Positions 9,116 to 16,864 are shown, counted from the first letter of the stretch. The stretch: DNA of 16,864 nucleotides from an uncultured Pseudomonadota bacterium (GCA_903895005.1 CAITSH010000136.1:1-16864); one strand, 5' to 3'. Program-made: numbers and translations. The notes: generated by a model not told the origin, from the letters alone.

Positions 9116-10903
9116 TCACCCCTCGGACATAAACCGATCGAGCAGTGCCGGGTCTAGTTCCACGTCGCATTGCTCCAACCGGGTGCTTGAGTCGAACTTG
9201 GGGCGCCCAAGCAGGTAGCGGAAACGGTGACCTAGTTGGGCCGACACCAGCCAGGGACGGGAATTTTGAATTCCGTCTGTGGCGATGACCCCGACTTTCG
9301 CGCCCTGCGGCACGATGAAAAGATCATTCATGGTCTCATCATCAAGGCCAATGATAGCCTCCGCCTGTTCAAATAGGCGCAGGCGTTCGAGCCAGCCCAG
9401 GCCTGTTGCCTCGACCATCTCAAAGCCATTACTTTCTATTAGCCCCTTCAATGCAGCCTCATTGGCAATGCGACGCGACGAGCACGCTTTTCTCGAAAGA
9501 AACAGCCTGCGCCTACCCGGCGTCCCAGGCGGGACGCTGGAAAATTTTCGCCGCAGAAACTGAACAGCGACGGGCGATACATTGTCAGCAAATGCCAGGA
9601 GCGAAGACACCACCAGCGAGTCCACACCCACACTTTTCCCCGGCGCAACGCAGATTAGTTGTGGCTCACCGCCGTAGGCAATACGAAGCATCTCGCGCTC
9701 GCCGACACTTAGTTCGGATGAAACAACCAGCGGCAACTCGCGCAATCTGGGGTTCTGTTCGACGAACCATAAGCGCGCCAGGTTTTCATATAACCAGCAA
9801 TACCTGTCCCCGCCCTCCCCGAGCAAAAATGCACTGCCCTGGCAATGCGCCGTCTGTTCGAAAAGATCGAGCAGCATTCGACCATCGTCCGAATTAAAGC
9901 GCACCGGGCCGTCACGATAGGGATAATGGAGGTGCTCGCTGACAATACCTTCGATAATCAAATCGCGTTTTCCCGCAATTACGGAAAAACCGGGCCGAAT
10001 TACCTCGGCATCGCCCACAAACGCGTGGTAGGCAAAAGGCACAATGGCCTTGCCACTCCTCCATCCGAGACCAAACGATTCGGGCACCGTCGGCGGCCGA
10101 AGATCAAAAGGGAGTACTTGCATGTCTCCCATTCGGGTCAATTCCACCGAGTTCGCCGAACACCAGTTCGCCAGGCTCGTCTCGGTGACAGCGACAACCC
10201 TCGCACTCTTCGGTTGTAGAAGCGAATAAGCCGCCATTGCCCGCTCCTCCCACGCCATTTCGAATTTTAGTTTCGCAAGCTCGAGTGCAGCACCCATATG
10301 ACCGAGTGCAATCGCGCGTTCGTACGCCACAATAGCCTCACGCGTTTCACCACAGGACGCGAGCGCGTCTCCGAGGGCGTGATGCCCTGCATTGAGTTCC
10401 GGCTTGAGCGCGACGACGCTTTTCAGGCATTCGACCGCCTCCGGATATCGTTCCTCGTGCAAATACAGCTGCGCCAGCTCCGAGTGCGCCTTGAACATGT
10501 CCGGAAACAGCATGATCCCCTGTAACAGGAAATGTTCCGCCTCACGCAACATTCCGCGCGCGCGCATCAGAACGCCAAGATTCAGGTGCGCAACCGGCAG
10601 TCCAGGATCGGACTCCATCGCCCGTTTGAAAAAGTCAAAAGCCCTGTCCAGATCCCCCTGCCTCCGATAGGCTTCGCCCAGATTACTCATTATTACCGCA
10701 TCACCCTCGCGCAGCGCGTGAGCCCTTCCGATAAGGGAGACAGCCTCGGCGAGACTGCCTCGTTCAAGTTCAACCAGTCCGTATTGGTGAAGCACCGGAA
10801 CACTGTCCGGTGCCGAGGCAAGCAGGACGCGATAAATCGCCTCTGCCTCGGTAAGGCGTCCGGCACGCTGGTGCTCCAGCGCGCGTGCGATCTCAGCGTC
10901 CAT
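9116..10903 (-). CDS. TPR protein fused to a GT61/DUF563-like glycosyltransferase domain
   Basis: The 595-residue protein starts at ATG 10903 behind an AGAGGA ribosome site. Residues 1 to about 225 form roughly six TPRs (for example SNLGEAYRRQGDLDRAFDFF and AHLNLGVLMRARG). Residues about 240-595 resemble the GT61/DUF563 family: RRRLFLSRK, then SRRIANE, SNGFEMVEATGLGWLERLRLFEQAEAIIG. The usual family His motifs are altered. The YYHW-type site reads DRYCWL (366-371), and the HGA-type site after IIG reads LDDETMND (520-527). Activity is therefore uncertain and the call rests on the wider pattern. There is no signal peptide or membrane span. It is last in the run, 161 nt after the preceding GT41 gene, so it is probably the operon's end or has its own promoter. 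Confidence 0.85.
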   Translation of the reverse strand: MDAEIARALEHQRAGRLTEAEAIYRVLLASAPDSVPVLHQYGLVELERGSLAEAVSLIGRAHALREGDAVIMSNLGEAYRRQGDLDRAFDFFKRAMESDPGLPVAHLNLGVLMRARGMLREAEHFLLQGIMLFPDMFKAHSELAQLYLHEERYPEAVECLKSVVALKPELNAGHHALGDALASCGETREAIVAYERAIALGHMGAALELAKLKFEMAWEERAMAAYSLLQPKSARVVAVTETSLANWCSANSVELTRMGDMQVLPFDLRPPTVPESFGLGWRSGKAIVPFAYHAFVGDAEVIRPGFSVIAGKRDLIIEGIVSEHLHYPYRDGPVRFNSDDGRMLLDLFEQTAHCQGSAFLLGEGGDRYCWLYENLARLWFVEQNPRLRELPLVVSSELSVGEREMLRIAYGGEPQLICVAPGKSVGVDSLVVSSLLAFADNVSPVAVQFLRRKFSSVPPGTPGRRRLFLSRKACSSRRIANEAALKGLIESNGFEMVEATGLGWLERLRLFEQAEAIIGLDDETMNDLFIVPQGAKVGVIATDGIQNSRPWLVSAQLGHRFRYLLGRPKFDSSTRLEQCDVELDPALLDRFMSEG

Positions 10904-11064
10904 CTACGCTTCCTCTCACCATTTCCGCCCCCCTCCGGGCTTCATATGTTCGCAATGCTTGAAACCACGTATTTGATGCTGGCCTAGCTGACGGCACCGA
11001 CATTTATCCTGCGAAGCCAGAGACTTGCGCTGATCTGCCCCCCGCACGCCGCTTGCCCCGTCAT
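10904..11064 (-). other. Gap within the glycosyltransferase run
   Basis: This 161-nt spacer breaks the otherwise overlapping gene series. No terminator hairpin or clear promoter boxes were found; only the AGAGGA ribosome site at its left end, serving the GT61-like gene, is evident. Confidence 0.4.
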
Positions 11065-12654
11065 TCACGCGCATTGCCTGCGCCACAAGACCATGACGGA
11101 CTCCTCGAATCGGCGCACAAATGCGTCGGTGTCGCACAATGCAGACTCGGCTATCCTCTCTCTCATTGTTGCCCGCAACTCCACGAGGCCCTGCGGATTA
11201 CGCGCCAATCCGGCGGCGATATCCACATACTCCCGCGCGCTTGAGGCGATCAAATCCGGAAAACCCGCACCATTTAGCAGGCTCGTACCCGAGCGTCCAA
11301 ATCCGTGCGTTCCGGCCAGGGTTACCACAGGTACGCCCATCCAGAGACAATCGCACGTCGTCGCCCCGCCGTTATACGGAAACGGGTCAAGCGCGACATC
11401 AACAGCCGAAATCAACTCCAGAAACTGCGGCTTAGGCAAACGCGGATGGAAATAAATGCGTGCTGGCTCGACTCCGCCGGCTCGCAAACCTGCTGCGATA
11501 CGCTCGCGGCCGCTTCCCTCAATAACACCGGCTATTATCAACTTGCTCTCGGGTACTGCCCGCAACAGAGCAGCCCAGACCGAGAGTACGCTTTCATTGA
11601 GCTTGGCCGGATGGTTGAACGAACCAAAAGTCATGCGTGCCCCTGACGCACGAAGAACAATCTCCGGAAAGTCAACCGGCGGATCAAAAGTCCACATCGT
11701 CCCTGGAAGACGGATCACTCGCTCGGCATGGACGGCGTCACTTAGCCCGACAGGATCCGCAAACGCATCACTGATCCTGAAATCGACGGCGGACAACCCG
11801 GTGGTCTTGAGATAGCCGAGCCAGCTTAATTGCAACGCCACCGGCTTGCGCGCGAGCACCAATAATCGGTTGTCCCTGGTGTGGCCCGAAAGGTCCACAA
11901 GTACGTCCACCGCTCCATCCTGAACACGTTGCGCCACGGTCGAATCGTCGATGCCATGTACATCATGCCATTGCACGGGCAGCGCCTTCAGCCTCGCAGT
12001 CGCGGCATCACGCAGCGGCGAGCTTGAGTAACAGAACACCTCAAATTTTTTCCGATCGTGCTTTTTAAGCAATGGCTCCAGGAAAGCGAGCGTCGCATGA
12101 TCACGAAAATCCCCCGAGAGATAGCCGATCCGGAGCGGTCGCGACAACATTTCCGCATTCCTGCGCGGCAATCTGGTGACCGGTTCGGCATGACGGCGCG
12201 CCCAATCGCGATGCCGGGTAAAGAGTGCCTCGGGAGCAATATCTTCCAGCGCATTCATCGTGAAAATTGCATGCTGGCCGGCATCCCTATGTGCCGGATC
12301 GTGCTCAAGAATGCGCTCAAAAGACCGCAGCGCCTCGGCGGCATCTCCCATCTCGTAAAGGCAAACGCCGAGTTGGACTCGGACGTCATGGAGATCAGGG
12401 TCGCGCTCAAGGGCGGCGATGTAATGCTTTGCCGCCCTCGCGTACTCTCCGGCATATTCGCGCAGAACGTGAGCAAGGTTGACCATCGCGGCGAGATGGC
12501 GAGGGTCGCAAGCCAGGGCAGACTCAAATGCCGCGCGGGCGGCCTCGAAGTCGCCCTCGGCTACCGATTCCAACCCGCGCGCCACCCATTGCCCGGCGAA
12601 GACAGCCTCGGGATCACGTTGCGCGCGAAAGAGGGAAATCAGTTTAGAAAGCAT
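11065..12654 (-). CDS. TPR/GT41 (SPINDLY, O-GlcNAc transferase-like) glycosyltransferase, third copy
   Basis: The chosen start ATG 12654 gives 529 residues and an 11-nt overlap with the preceding gene's stop, which suggests translational coupling. A longer form from 12699 adds 15 residues with no family match. TPRs occupy about residues 20-130 (GDFEAARAAFESALACDP, GDAAEALRSFERILEHDP). The GT41 catalytic part follows: LRIGYLSGDFRDHAT with His186, LVDLSGHT with His258, SFNHPAK with Lys351 (equivalent to the UDP-binding Lys of human OGT), and PFPYNGGATT (425-433). GT41 enzymes transfer GlcNAc or another hexose from UDP-sugar to Ser/Thr or, in HMW1C-type members, Asn, in the cytosol. The NGG form is the usual bacterial SPINDLY type. 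Donor and acceptor are unknown; the location suggests the pilin. Confidence 0.94.
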   Translation of the reverse strand: MLSKLISLFRAQRDPEAVFAGQWVARGLESVAEGDFEAARAAFESALACDPRHLAAMVNLAHVLREYAGEYARAAKHYIAALERDPDLHDVRVQLGVCLYEMGDAAEALRSFERILEHDPAHRDAGQHAIFTMNALEDIAPEALFTRHRDWARRHAEPVTRLPRRNAEMLSRPLRIGYLSGDFRDHATLAFLEPLLKKHDRKKFEVFCYSSSPLRDAATARLKALPVQWHDVHGIDDSTVAQRVQDGAVDVLVDLSGHTRDNRLLVLARKPVALQLSWLGYLKTTGLSAVDFRISDAFADPVGLSDAVHAERVIRLPGTMWTFDPPVDFPEIVLRASGARMTFGSFNHPAKLNESVLSVWAALLRAVPESKLIIAGVIEGSGRERIAAGLRAGGVEPARIYFHPRLPKPQFLELISAVDVALDPFPYNGGATTCDCLWMGVPVVTLAGTHGFGRSGTSLLNGAGFPDLIASSAREYVDIAAGLARNPQGLVELRATMRERIAESALCDTDAFVRRFEESVMVLWRRQCA

Positions 12655-14275
12655 CACACCAGTCCCGCCACATTTGGCGATAGGCCGACTCAAGATCAAT
12701 CATAAAGCTTCGCTCGTTCATCAACGAACAAGCCTGCATCCTCGCCCGCAGGCCAACACGAAGCGCAGCAAGCTCGTGCAAATTTCCGGCGCACCGCTTG
12801 CCGATCCGAACGTAATCGGCCTCATCTCTCGCAATAAACGCGTCCAGACCTATCTGCCCAAGCAGTGATACACCAATCCGGCCAATCGGCGCCGAACCGG
12901 CCATTGAAATGAACGGCACCCCCATCCAAAGCGCGTGCAGGCTCGTAATACCGCCATTTTGCGGAAATGGATCAAGCATTACATCAACGGAGTTGAATGA
13001 TTCTAGAAACGACAGCACCGGTTTCCTGCCGATAATGTCAATCTGCTCGGAAGCTATTCCCTGTGCTTCAAACCGCGCCGCAACCGCGCGACGGATATCC
13101 GGCAAGTCGCCATGCTCGACCGCCAGCAAAAGCCGGGCACCAGGAATACCGTTGATAAGACGCGACCATAGCGCGGTGACGGCGTCATTTATCTTGTGCC
13201 CGCTATTGAATGAGCCGAACGTTATTCGCCCCTTCGCACCATCCTTGAGCGCGGGCAAGGGCGCGACGTCAGGACTACCGGGATGTGGACGGAAACATGC
13301 GTAGCTCCCCGGCAAACGGGCCAACCTCTCACGGTTGATATGTTCAGTCGTTTTCTCCGGATCAAGGCGTGCGTCGGTGATACGCCAGTCGATGGCCCGC
13401 ATTCCCGTGGTCTGCACGTTTCCAAACCAGGTCACCTGAACCGGCGCCGGCTTGCGGGCAAACATCATCAGCCGGTTCCCGCTTGTGTGTCCGGACAAGT
13501 CAACGAGAATGTCCACCCCATCAGCCCGAATTTGCCGCGCGGCTGCCTCATCTGACAGCCCCGAAATATCGCGCCAAAGGTCTGCGTAGCCGCGCAAACT
13601 GCGGCTGACCTCATCCGATTTGGCGGAATTGCTGTAACAAGCAATACGAAACCGGGTTCGGTCATGTCCCTCTAGGATCGGTTCTATGAAATAGCGTACT
13701 GCGTGATCACGAAAATCCCCCGAGACATACCCGATGGTAAGAATTCGTCCGGCCTCGCGCGTGTTGGCATGTGGAGGAACGAAGGACAGCAGAGGGTCGG
13801 CGACCGTCTCCCCAAAATGCAGGTGGGCGGCATACACCTCTTCCGGGGTTACCTGGTCACAACATGAGATCACGAATAAAAGGTTTGAATGGACCCGCAC
13901 TGAATCCGGGGCCAGCTCCAGTGCACGACGCAATACGGCCAGTCCTTCAATATGGCGACCAACGCTCGCTAAGAAGCTGCCGTAATCCTTGAGATAGGCT
14001 GGACGCTCTCCGCCCAGCCGGATCGCTTTCTTAAGATATTCGACGGCAATATCCCATTCACCCCGCGCATAGCTCACTACGCCGGCCAGATAATTCGCAT
14101 CCGGATTGGACGGAAAATCTACAAGTGCCCTTTCGCTAAGCGATATCGCAAGGGCAAGATTACCCGCCAGAAATGCACTCATTCCGTCCCGAAGCGTGCC
14201 AACCGCTTCTTCCGGAGAAGGAGGCGGAACCCGACGGCCGCGCAGCTGCGCAAACAAAGACCGAAATAGTGTCAC
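12644..14275 (-). CDS. TPR/GT41 (SPINDLY, O-GlcNAc transferase-like) glycosyltransferase, second copy
   Basis: The 543-residue protein begins at GTG 14275, whose bases overlap the TGA of the previous gene (GTGA, 4 nt), a classic coupled start. An N-terminal TPR region spans about 25-125 (GNLALAISLSERALVDFP, GEWDIAVEYLKKAIRL). Catalytic landmarks are IGYVSGDFRDHAV with His191, LVDLSGHT with His263, SFNSGHK with Lys361, and PFPQNGGITS (437-445), followed by LWMGVPFISMAG. All residues expected of an active bacterial SPINDLY-type enzyme appear present. It is closer in motifs to the third copy than to the first. No secretion signal is seen, so it acts in the cytosol. Substrates are not determinable from sequence. 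Confidence 0.94.
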   Translation of the reverse strand: MTLFRSLFAQLRGRRVPPPSPEEAVGTLRDGMSAFLAGNLALAISLSERALVDFPSNPDANYLAGVVSYARGEWDIAVEYLKKAIRLGGERPAYLKDYGSFLASVGRHIEGLAVLRRALELAPDSVRVHSNLLFVISCCDQVTPEEVYAAHLHFGETVADPLLSFVPPHANTREAGRILTIGYVSGDFRDHAVRYFIEPILEGHDRTRFRIACYSNSAKSDEVSRSLRGYADLWRDISGLSDEAAARQIRADGVDILVDLSGHTSGNRLMMFARKPAPVQVTWFGNVQTTGMRAIDWRITDARLDPEKTTEHINRERLARLPGSYACFRPHPGSPDVAPLPALKDGAKGRITFGSFNSGHKINDAVTALWSRLINGIPGARLLLAVEHGDLPDIRRAVAARFEAQGIASEQIDIIGRKPVLSFLESFNSVDVMLDPFPQNGGITSLHALWMGVPFISMAGSAPIGRIGVSLLGQIGLDAFIARDEADYVRIGKRCAGNLHELAALRVGLRARMQACSLMNERSFMIDLESAYRQMWRDWCDAF

Positions 14276-16221
14276 GCCCGATCCAAGACGGAAAAGGATT
14301 CAGGCGTTTTTCCCTGCAGATGGCGCTCCCACATCAGTTCGTAGGCAAGCTCAAGATTGCGTACGAATCGCTCCGTGTCAAAAAGCGCTAGCTTGGCAGG
14401 GGCCTCCGTCAGGTGGTTCCGCAACGATTGCAATTCGGTTGGCGAATGTGCCAGCCTAACCGCTAGTTCCTCATACTCCTTCAGGTCTTTGCAGATGAGC
14501 TGGGGTAACCCCGCCGCGGAAAGCAAACTGGCGCCAACCCGGGACGGGAATCCTTCCTGGGGGCAACTGATCAGGGGTAGCCCTGCCCAAAGGGCGTCGC
14601 TTGCCCCCGTATGAGCGTTCACGAGCAGCGTATCGAGAAAGAGGTCCGCTCGGGAAAGTCGCGCCAGATGGTCCGGCTTGGGCAGGGTACCGCCGAAGAT
14701 CAGCCGTTGCGGGTTGACCCCCCTGACAGCCGCCTCACGTTCAAGTCTTGCACGCGCGACAGGATTGCTCTGGTACAGCCAAAGAACGCTCCCATCGACC
14801 TGCGAAAGAATGCGCATCCAGCAACTAAACATGCGCTCTTCTATTTTATAAACATGGTTGAAACAGGCAAAAACAAAACCCGACTCCGGTAAGCCTAGAG
14901 CGTCTCGCGCAGGAACCATCGCGGCAATCGGTTGCATATCGTCGTTTATCTGATAGGAGTGAGGCATGCGCACGAGTTGCTCACCGAATTGCGCATCAAG
15001 GCCAGGCGGAGCAACGATATTATCGACAATCGCGTAATCGCTCAGCTCCGTTCCAGTCGAAGCAGGATACCCAAGCCAGGAGACTTGAATCGGCGCCGGA
15101 CGCAACGCAAAAATTTCCTGGCGGGCCTCTATTGTGAACCCCTTCAAATCGACCAGGATGTCTATTTCATCAGAAAAAATACGCCGCGCCGAATCGAACA
15201 CACCCTCGCTTCGAATGTCGCAAAAGTGCTCAACATCGGAAGTAACCATGCGGCGATATGCACTACCGTCATCAGCCCCGATGGAATAGGCGGTGACCTC
15301 GTATCGATCGCGATTGTGTGACCTGAACAGGCCACCCAGCAGATGCATGGTCGGATGGCTGTGATAATCAGCAGACACATAGCCGATACGCAACCTGCGA
15401 CCATGCACCCTGGAGCCAAGATCGAAGTGTGGCCGGTCGTCTCCGATCCCCGCCTGCAGGCGTGCTACGTGTGCTTCGGTCACATCTAGACGAAGTGATT
15501 GCGGCAATGGAAACTGATAAGCGACGAAGGGGTCGAGCCCCGCAAACTCGGGGGCAAGGGGATCTTTCACCCAGCGAACCAGCACTCGGCGCAGCGAGTC
15601 AATATCCTGATCCCATTCACATGCCCACGTGCGGCCGCGTGCTAGCGCCAGCACCATTTCGGGATCGTCCGGGCGCAACACCAATCCCTTCTCGTACCGG
15701 GACAAGGCGCTTGAGAGATTCCCCACCTCAAAATCAAGCTTCGCAGCAAGCAGCAGGGCCTCGACCCAGTCCGGCTTCAGCGCAATTGCGCGCTCCGCCC
15801 AAACCAGCGCATCCGGATATGCGTGCCGCTGAAAAAGTATATTCCCGAGATTGTAAGCAAACTCTGCAGATCCGGGAACGAGCCTGACTGACTCCCGCGC
15901 GTGATGCTCCGCCCGCTTGAGCAGCCCGCCCGCACGACATGCCTCCCCCAGATTGGCTTGAAAGAATCCGACATCCGGGGCAACGGCCACGGCATCGGAC
16001 ATCAGCTTGATTGCTTCAGAAAACGCACCGCGTTTATGACATATCAAACCGAGATAATTTAGCGCGTTTGCATCTTCTGAATTACGGGACAGATAGTCAC
16101 GCAAGGCGCGTTCAGCTTCGTCCGCACGCCCGCTAGATACAAGGCGTGGGATACGTGCAAGGAGCTTGGCGTCAGACCTCGTCCAGCGGCCTGCAATCTG
16201 GGATATCAGCTTAGCGAGCAT
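14272..16221 (-). CDS. TPR/GT41 O-GlcNAc transferase-like glycosyltransferase, first and longest copy
   Basis: This 649-residue protein starts at ATG 16221 with a poor ribosome site. About five TPRs fill residues 20-190. The catalytic region carries LRIGYVSADYHSHPT with His289, LVDLKGFT (357-363), IQVSWLGYPASTGT, CFNHVYK with Lys459, and NAHTGASDALWAG with His537. The HPT and HTG motifs match the animal/plant OGT type (HPT and HTT), whereas the two copies downstream have DHA and NGG. So this is a different GT41 subtype and not a simple recent duplicate. It is the first gene after the pilA terminators, with only 30 nt between terminator and start. It may modify the pilin or another surface protein; this is inferred from position. 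Confidence 0.94.
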   Translation of the reverse strand: MLAKLISQIAGRWTRSDAKLLARIPRLVSSGRADEAERALRDYLSRNSEDANALNYLGLICHKRGAFSEAIKLMSDAVAVAPDVGFFQANLGEACRAGGLLKRAEHHARESVRLVPGSAEFAYNLGNILFQRHAYPDALVWAERAIALKPDWVEALLLAAKLDFEVGNLSSALSRYEKGLVLRPDDPEMVLALARGRTWACEWDQDIDSLRRVLVRWVKDPLAPEFAGLDPFVAYQFPLPQSLRLDVTEAHVARLQAGIGDDRPHFDLGSRVHGRRLRIGYVSADYHSHPTMHLLGGLFRSHNRDRYEVTAYSIGADDGSAYRRMVTSDVEHFCDIRSEGVFDSARRIFSDEIDILVDLKGFTIEARQEIFALRPAPIQVSWLGYPASTGTELSDYAIVDNIVAPPGLDAQFGEQLVRMPHSYQINDDMQPIAAMVPARDALGLPESGFVFACFNHVYKIEERMFSCWMRILSQVDGSVLWLYQSNPVARARLEREAAVRGVNPQRLIFGGTLPKPDHLARLSRADLFLDTLLVNAHTGASDALWAGLPLISCPQEGFPSRVGASLLSAAGLPQLICKDLKEYEELAVRLAHSPTELQSLRNHLTEAPAKLALFDTERFVRNLELAYELMWERHLQGKTPESFSVLDRA

Positions 16222-16251
16222 GCGGCATTGTTGCAGTCAGGACGGAAATAA

Positions 16252-16277
16252 AAAAGCCCCTCCTGGGAGGGGCTTTT
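16252..16277 (-). terminator. Intrinsic terminator after pilA
   Basis: An 11-bp perfect stem (16252-16262 with 16267-16277) around a 4-nt loop, GC-rich at its core. On the minus strand it is followed by a T-rich tract (TTTTTTATTTCC), fitting termination of the pilA transcript. It is partly symmetric, but transcription from the left is not expected here. It precedes the first GT41 start by only 30 nt. Confidence 0.9.
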
Positions 16278-16285
16278 CAAGGAGG

Positions 16286-16309
16286 AACGTCCGATTTTAA
16301 TCGGACGTT
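16286..16309 (-). terminator. Second hairpin just after pilA
   Basis: AACGTCCGAT (16286-16295) and ATCGGACGTT (16300-16309) form a perfect 10-bp stem with a 4-nt loop, 14 nt after the pilA stop. There is no T-run after it on the minus strand, so it is more likely a 3'-end stabiliser of the pilin mRNA or a partner in a two-stage terminator. Confidence 0.7.
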
Positions 16310-16323
16310 TCAGCCGGCGAAGC

Positions 16324-16740
16324 TTAGCGGCAGGTAGCCGGGAGGTATTTGCCCGGAGCGCCGACGCAAGACCAGGTCATAGTACCCGTTGCCGAGTTCG
16401 GCGACGCAGTCATCGTGACCGTTACAGAAGCGCCCGTGCTGGTACCCGTGGCAGCGCCCGTCACTACGATCGTGCCTGCATCATCGACGAGGCCGGTAGC
16501 AACCTTACCAACTACGGCGATCGTGGCGCCGACACCGAAGCCAGTAGTGTTGGACGGATCCGTTTGATACTTCTCGGACAACTGCGTGCGCTGTGAGCTG
16601 GCAGCCAGAAGAAGCTCTGATACTTTAGCGCGGATGGTGTAGTCCTGATACGCCGGCAGCGCCACTGCAGCCAGAATACCGATAATCGCCACCACGATCA
16701 TCAGTTCGATCAGGGTAAAGCCCTTTTGAATAGCTTTCAT
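16324..16740 (-). CDS. pilA: Type IV major pilin (type IVa prepilin)
   Basis: ATG 16740 follows an AGGAG ribosome site; an upstream ATG at 16809 in the same frame lies upstream of the predicted transcription start and is rejected. The 138-residue prepilin has a 7-residue leader MKAIQKG, cut by PilD before Phe8, which is then methylated. Glu12 is the conserved Glu at +5. The hydrophobic spine [20 protein letters not shown] is typical. Cys125 and Cys137 form the expected C-terminal disulfide loop. Residues 90-124 are unusually rich in Thr and Ser (16 of 35), a possible region for O-glycans. The pilin assembles into the pilus through PilB/PilC/PilQ, none of which are here. Two hairpins follow the gene. 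Confidence 0.97.
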   Translation of the reverse strand: MKAIQKGFTLIELMIVVAIIGILAAVALPAYQDYTIRAKVSELLLAASSQRTQLSEKYQTDPSNTTGFGVGATIAVVGKVATGLVDDAGTIVVTGAATGTSTGASVTVTMTASPNSATGTMTWSCVGAPGKYLPATCR

Positions 16741-16798
16741 GGGAACTCCTTGTAAGAAAAATATTGCGGCCCGTCGAAGCGCCGTAAGGGACAAGGTA

Positions 16799-16813
16799 GC
16801 AAGGACCATGCCG
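16799..16813 (-). promoter_or_regulatory. Sigma-54 (RpoN) promoter for pilA
   Basis: The minus strand reads CGGCATG, four bases, then TTGC followed by T, against consensus TGGCACG-N4-TTGCW. The GG and GC dinucleotides have the required spacing. Transcription should start about 12 nt on, near 16787, giving a leader of about 50 nt. Sigma-54 control by PilS/PilR is the norm for pilA in related bacteria. Confidence 0.7.
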
Positions 16814-16850
16814 CGCCAACCATTGCAAAGCGCTATTTTATATCATTAAA

Positions 16851-16863
16851 TATCAGTAAGTTA
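16851..16863 (+). promoter_or_regulatory. IHF-binding site upstream of the pilA promoter
   Basis: All 13 bases fit the IHF consensus WATCARNNNNTTR. The centre is about 70 nt upstream of the predicted start, in an AT-rich stretch, where IHF bends DNA to bring an activator to sigma-54 polymerase. The activator sites would lie beyond the window edge. Confidence 0.55.
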
Positions 16864-16864
16864 C

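Noticed and set aside
12655..12699. Longer start of the third GT41 gene
   Set aside because: The 15 extra residues lack similarity, and ATG 12654 (MLSKLIS) resembles the start of the first copy (MLAKLIS).
16741..16809. Upstream ATG in the pilA frame
   Set aside because: It would put 23 residues before the prepilin leader and lies upstream of the predicted sigma-54 transcription start; the AGGAG site points to 16740.
16834..16864. TATAAA-type -10 box upstream of pilA
   Set aside because: The stretch is generally AT-rich with no good -35, and the sigma-54 element is better placed.

Overview
The window looks like chromosome of a betaproteobacterium (Rhodocyclales, Nitrosomonadales or Burkholderiales type). 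The grounds are moderately GC-rich DNA, the holC - small conserved protein - valS gene order, and close similarity of the encoded proteins to betaproteobacterial families. Genus cannot be fixed from sequence alone.

Left part (1-8845) is mostly conserved or housekeeping. It holds the 3' end of holC (DNA polymerase III chi), a small protein of unknown function, valS, and an MFS exporter starting 5 nt after valS. Next come a minus-strand TusA-family sulfur carrier, divergent from a solo chrB-like chromate-resistance protein on the plus strand. They are followed by a minus-strand BepA-type periplasmic M48 protease with TPRs, divergent from moaC (molybdenum cofactor synthesis). A (AAAACC)n microsatellite lies just after moaC.

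Right part (9116-16864) is one long minus-strand block and the most interesting section. Transcription runs from right to left. A type IV major pilin gene (pilA) sits behind a good sigma-54 promoter (-24/-12 match at 16799-16813) with a consensus IHF site upstream (16851-16863). After pilA come two hairpins, one a strong intrinsic terminator. Only 30 nt later begins a run of four TPR-glycosyltransferase genes. Three are tandem GT41/SPINDLY-type (O-GlcNAc transferase-like) paralogues joined by 4-nt and 11-nt stop/start overlaps. The fourth is a TPR protein fused to a GT61/DUF563-like domain whose usual histidine motifs are replaced.

The pilin has a Thr/Ser-rich stretch (16 of 35 residues at 90-124) just before its C-terminal disulfide loop. 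The working hypothesis is a dedicated pilin-glycosylation cassette made of cytosolic TPR-GT41 enzymes, with dosage set by readthrough of the pilA terminator. Gene identities are well supported; the functional link between pilin and glycosyltransferases is inference from proximity and composition. No tRNA, rRNA, CRISPR, insertion sequence or phage gene was seen.
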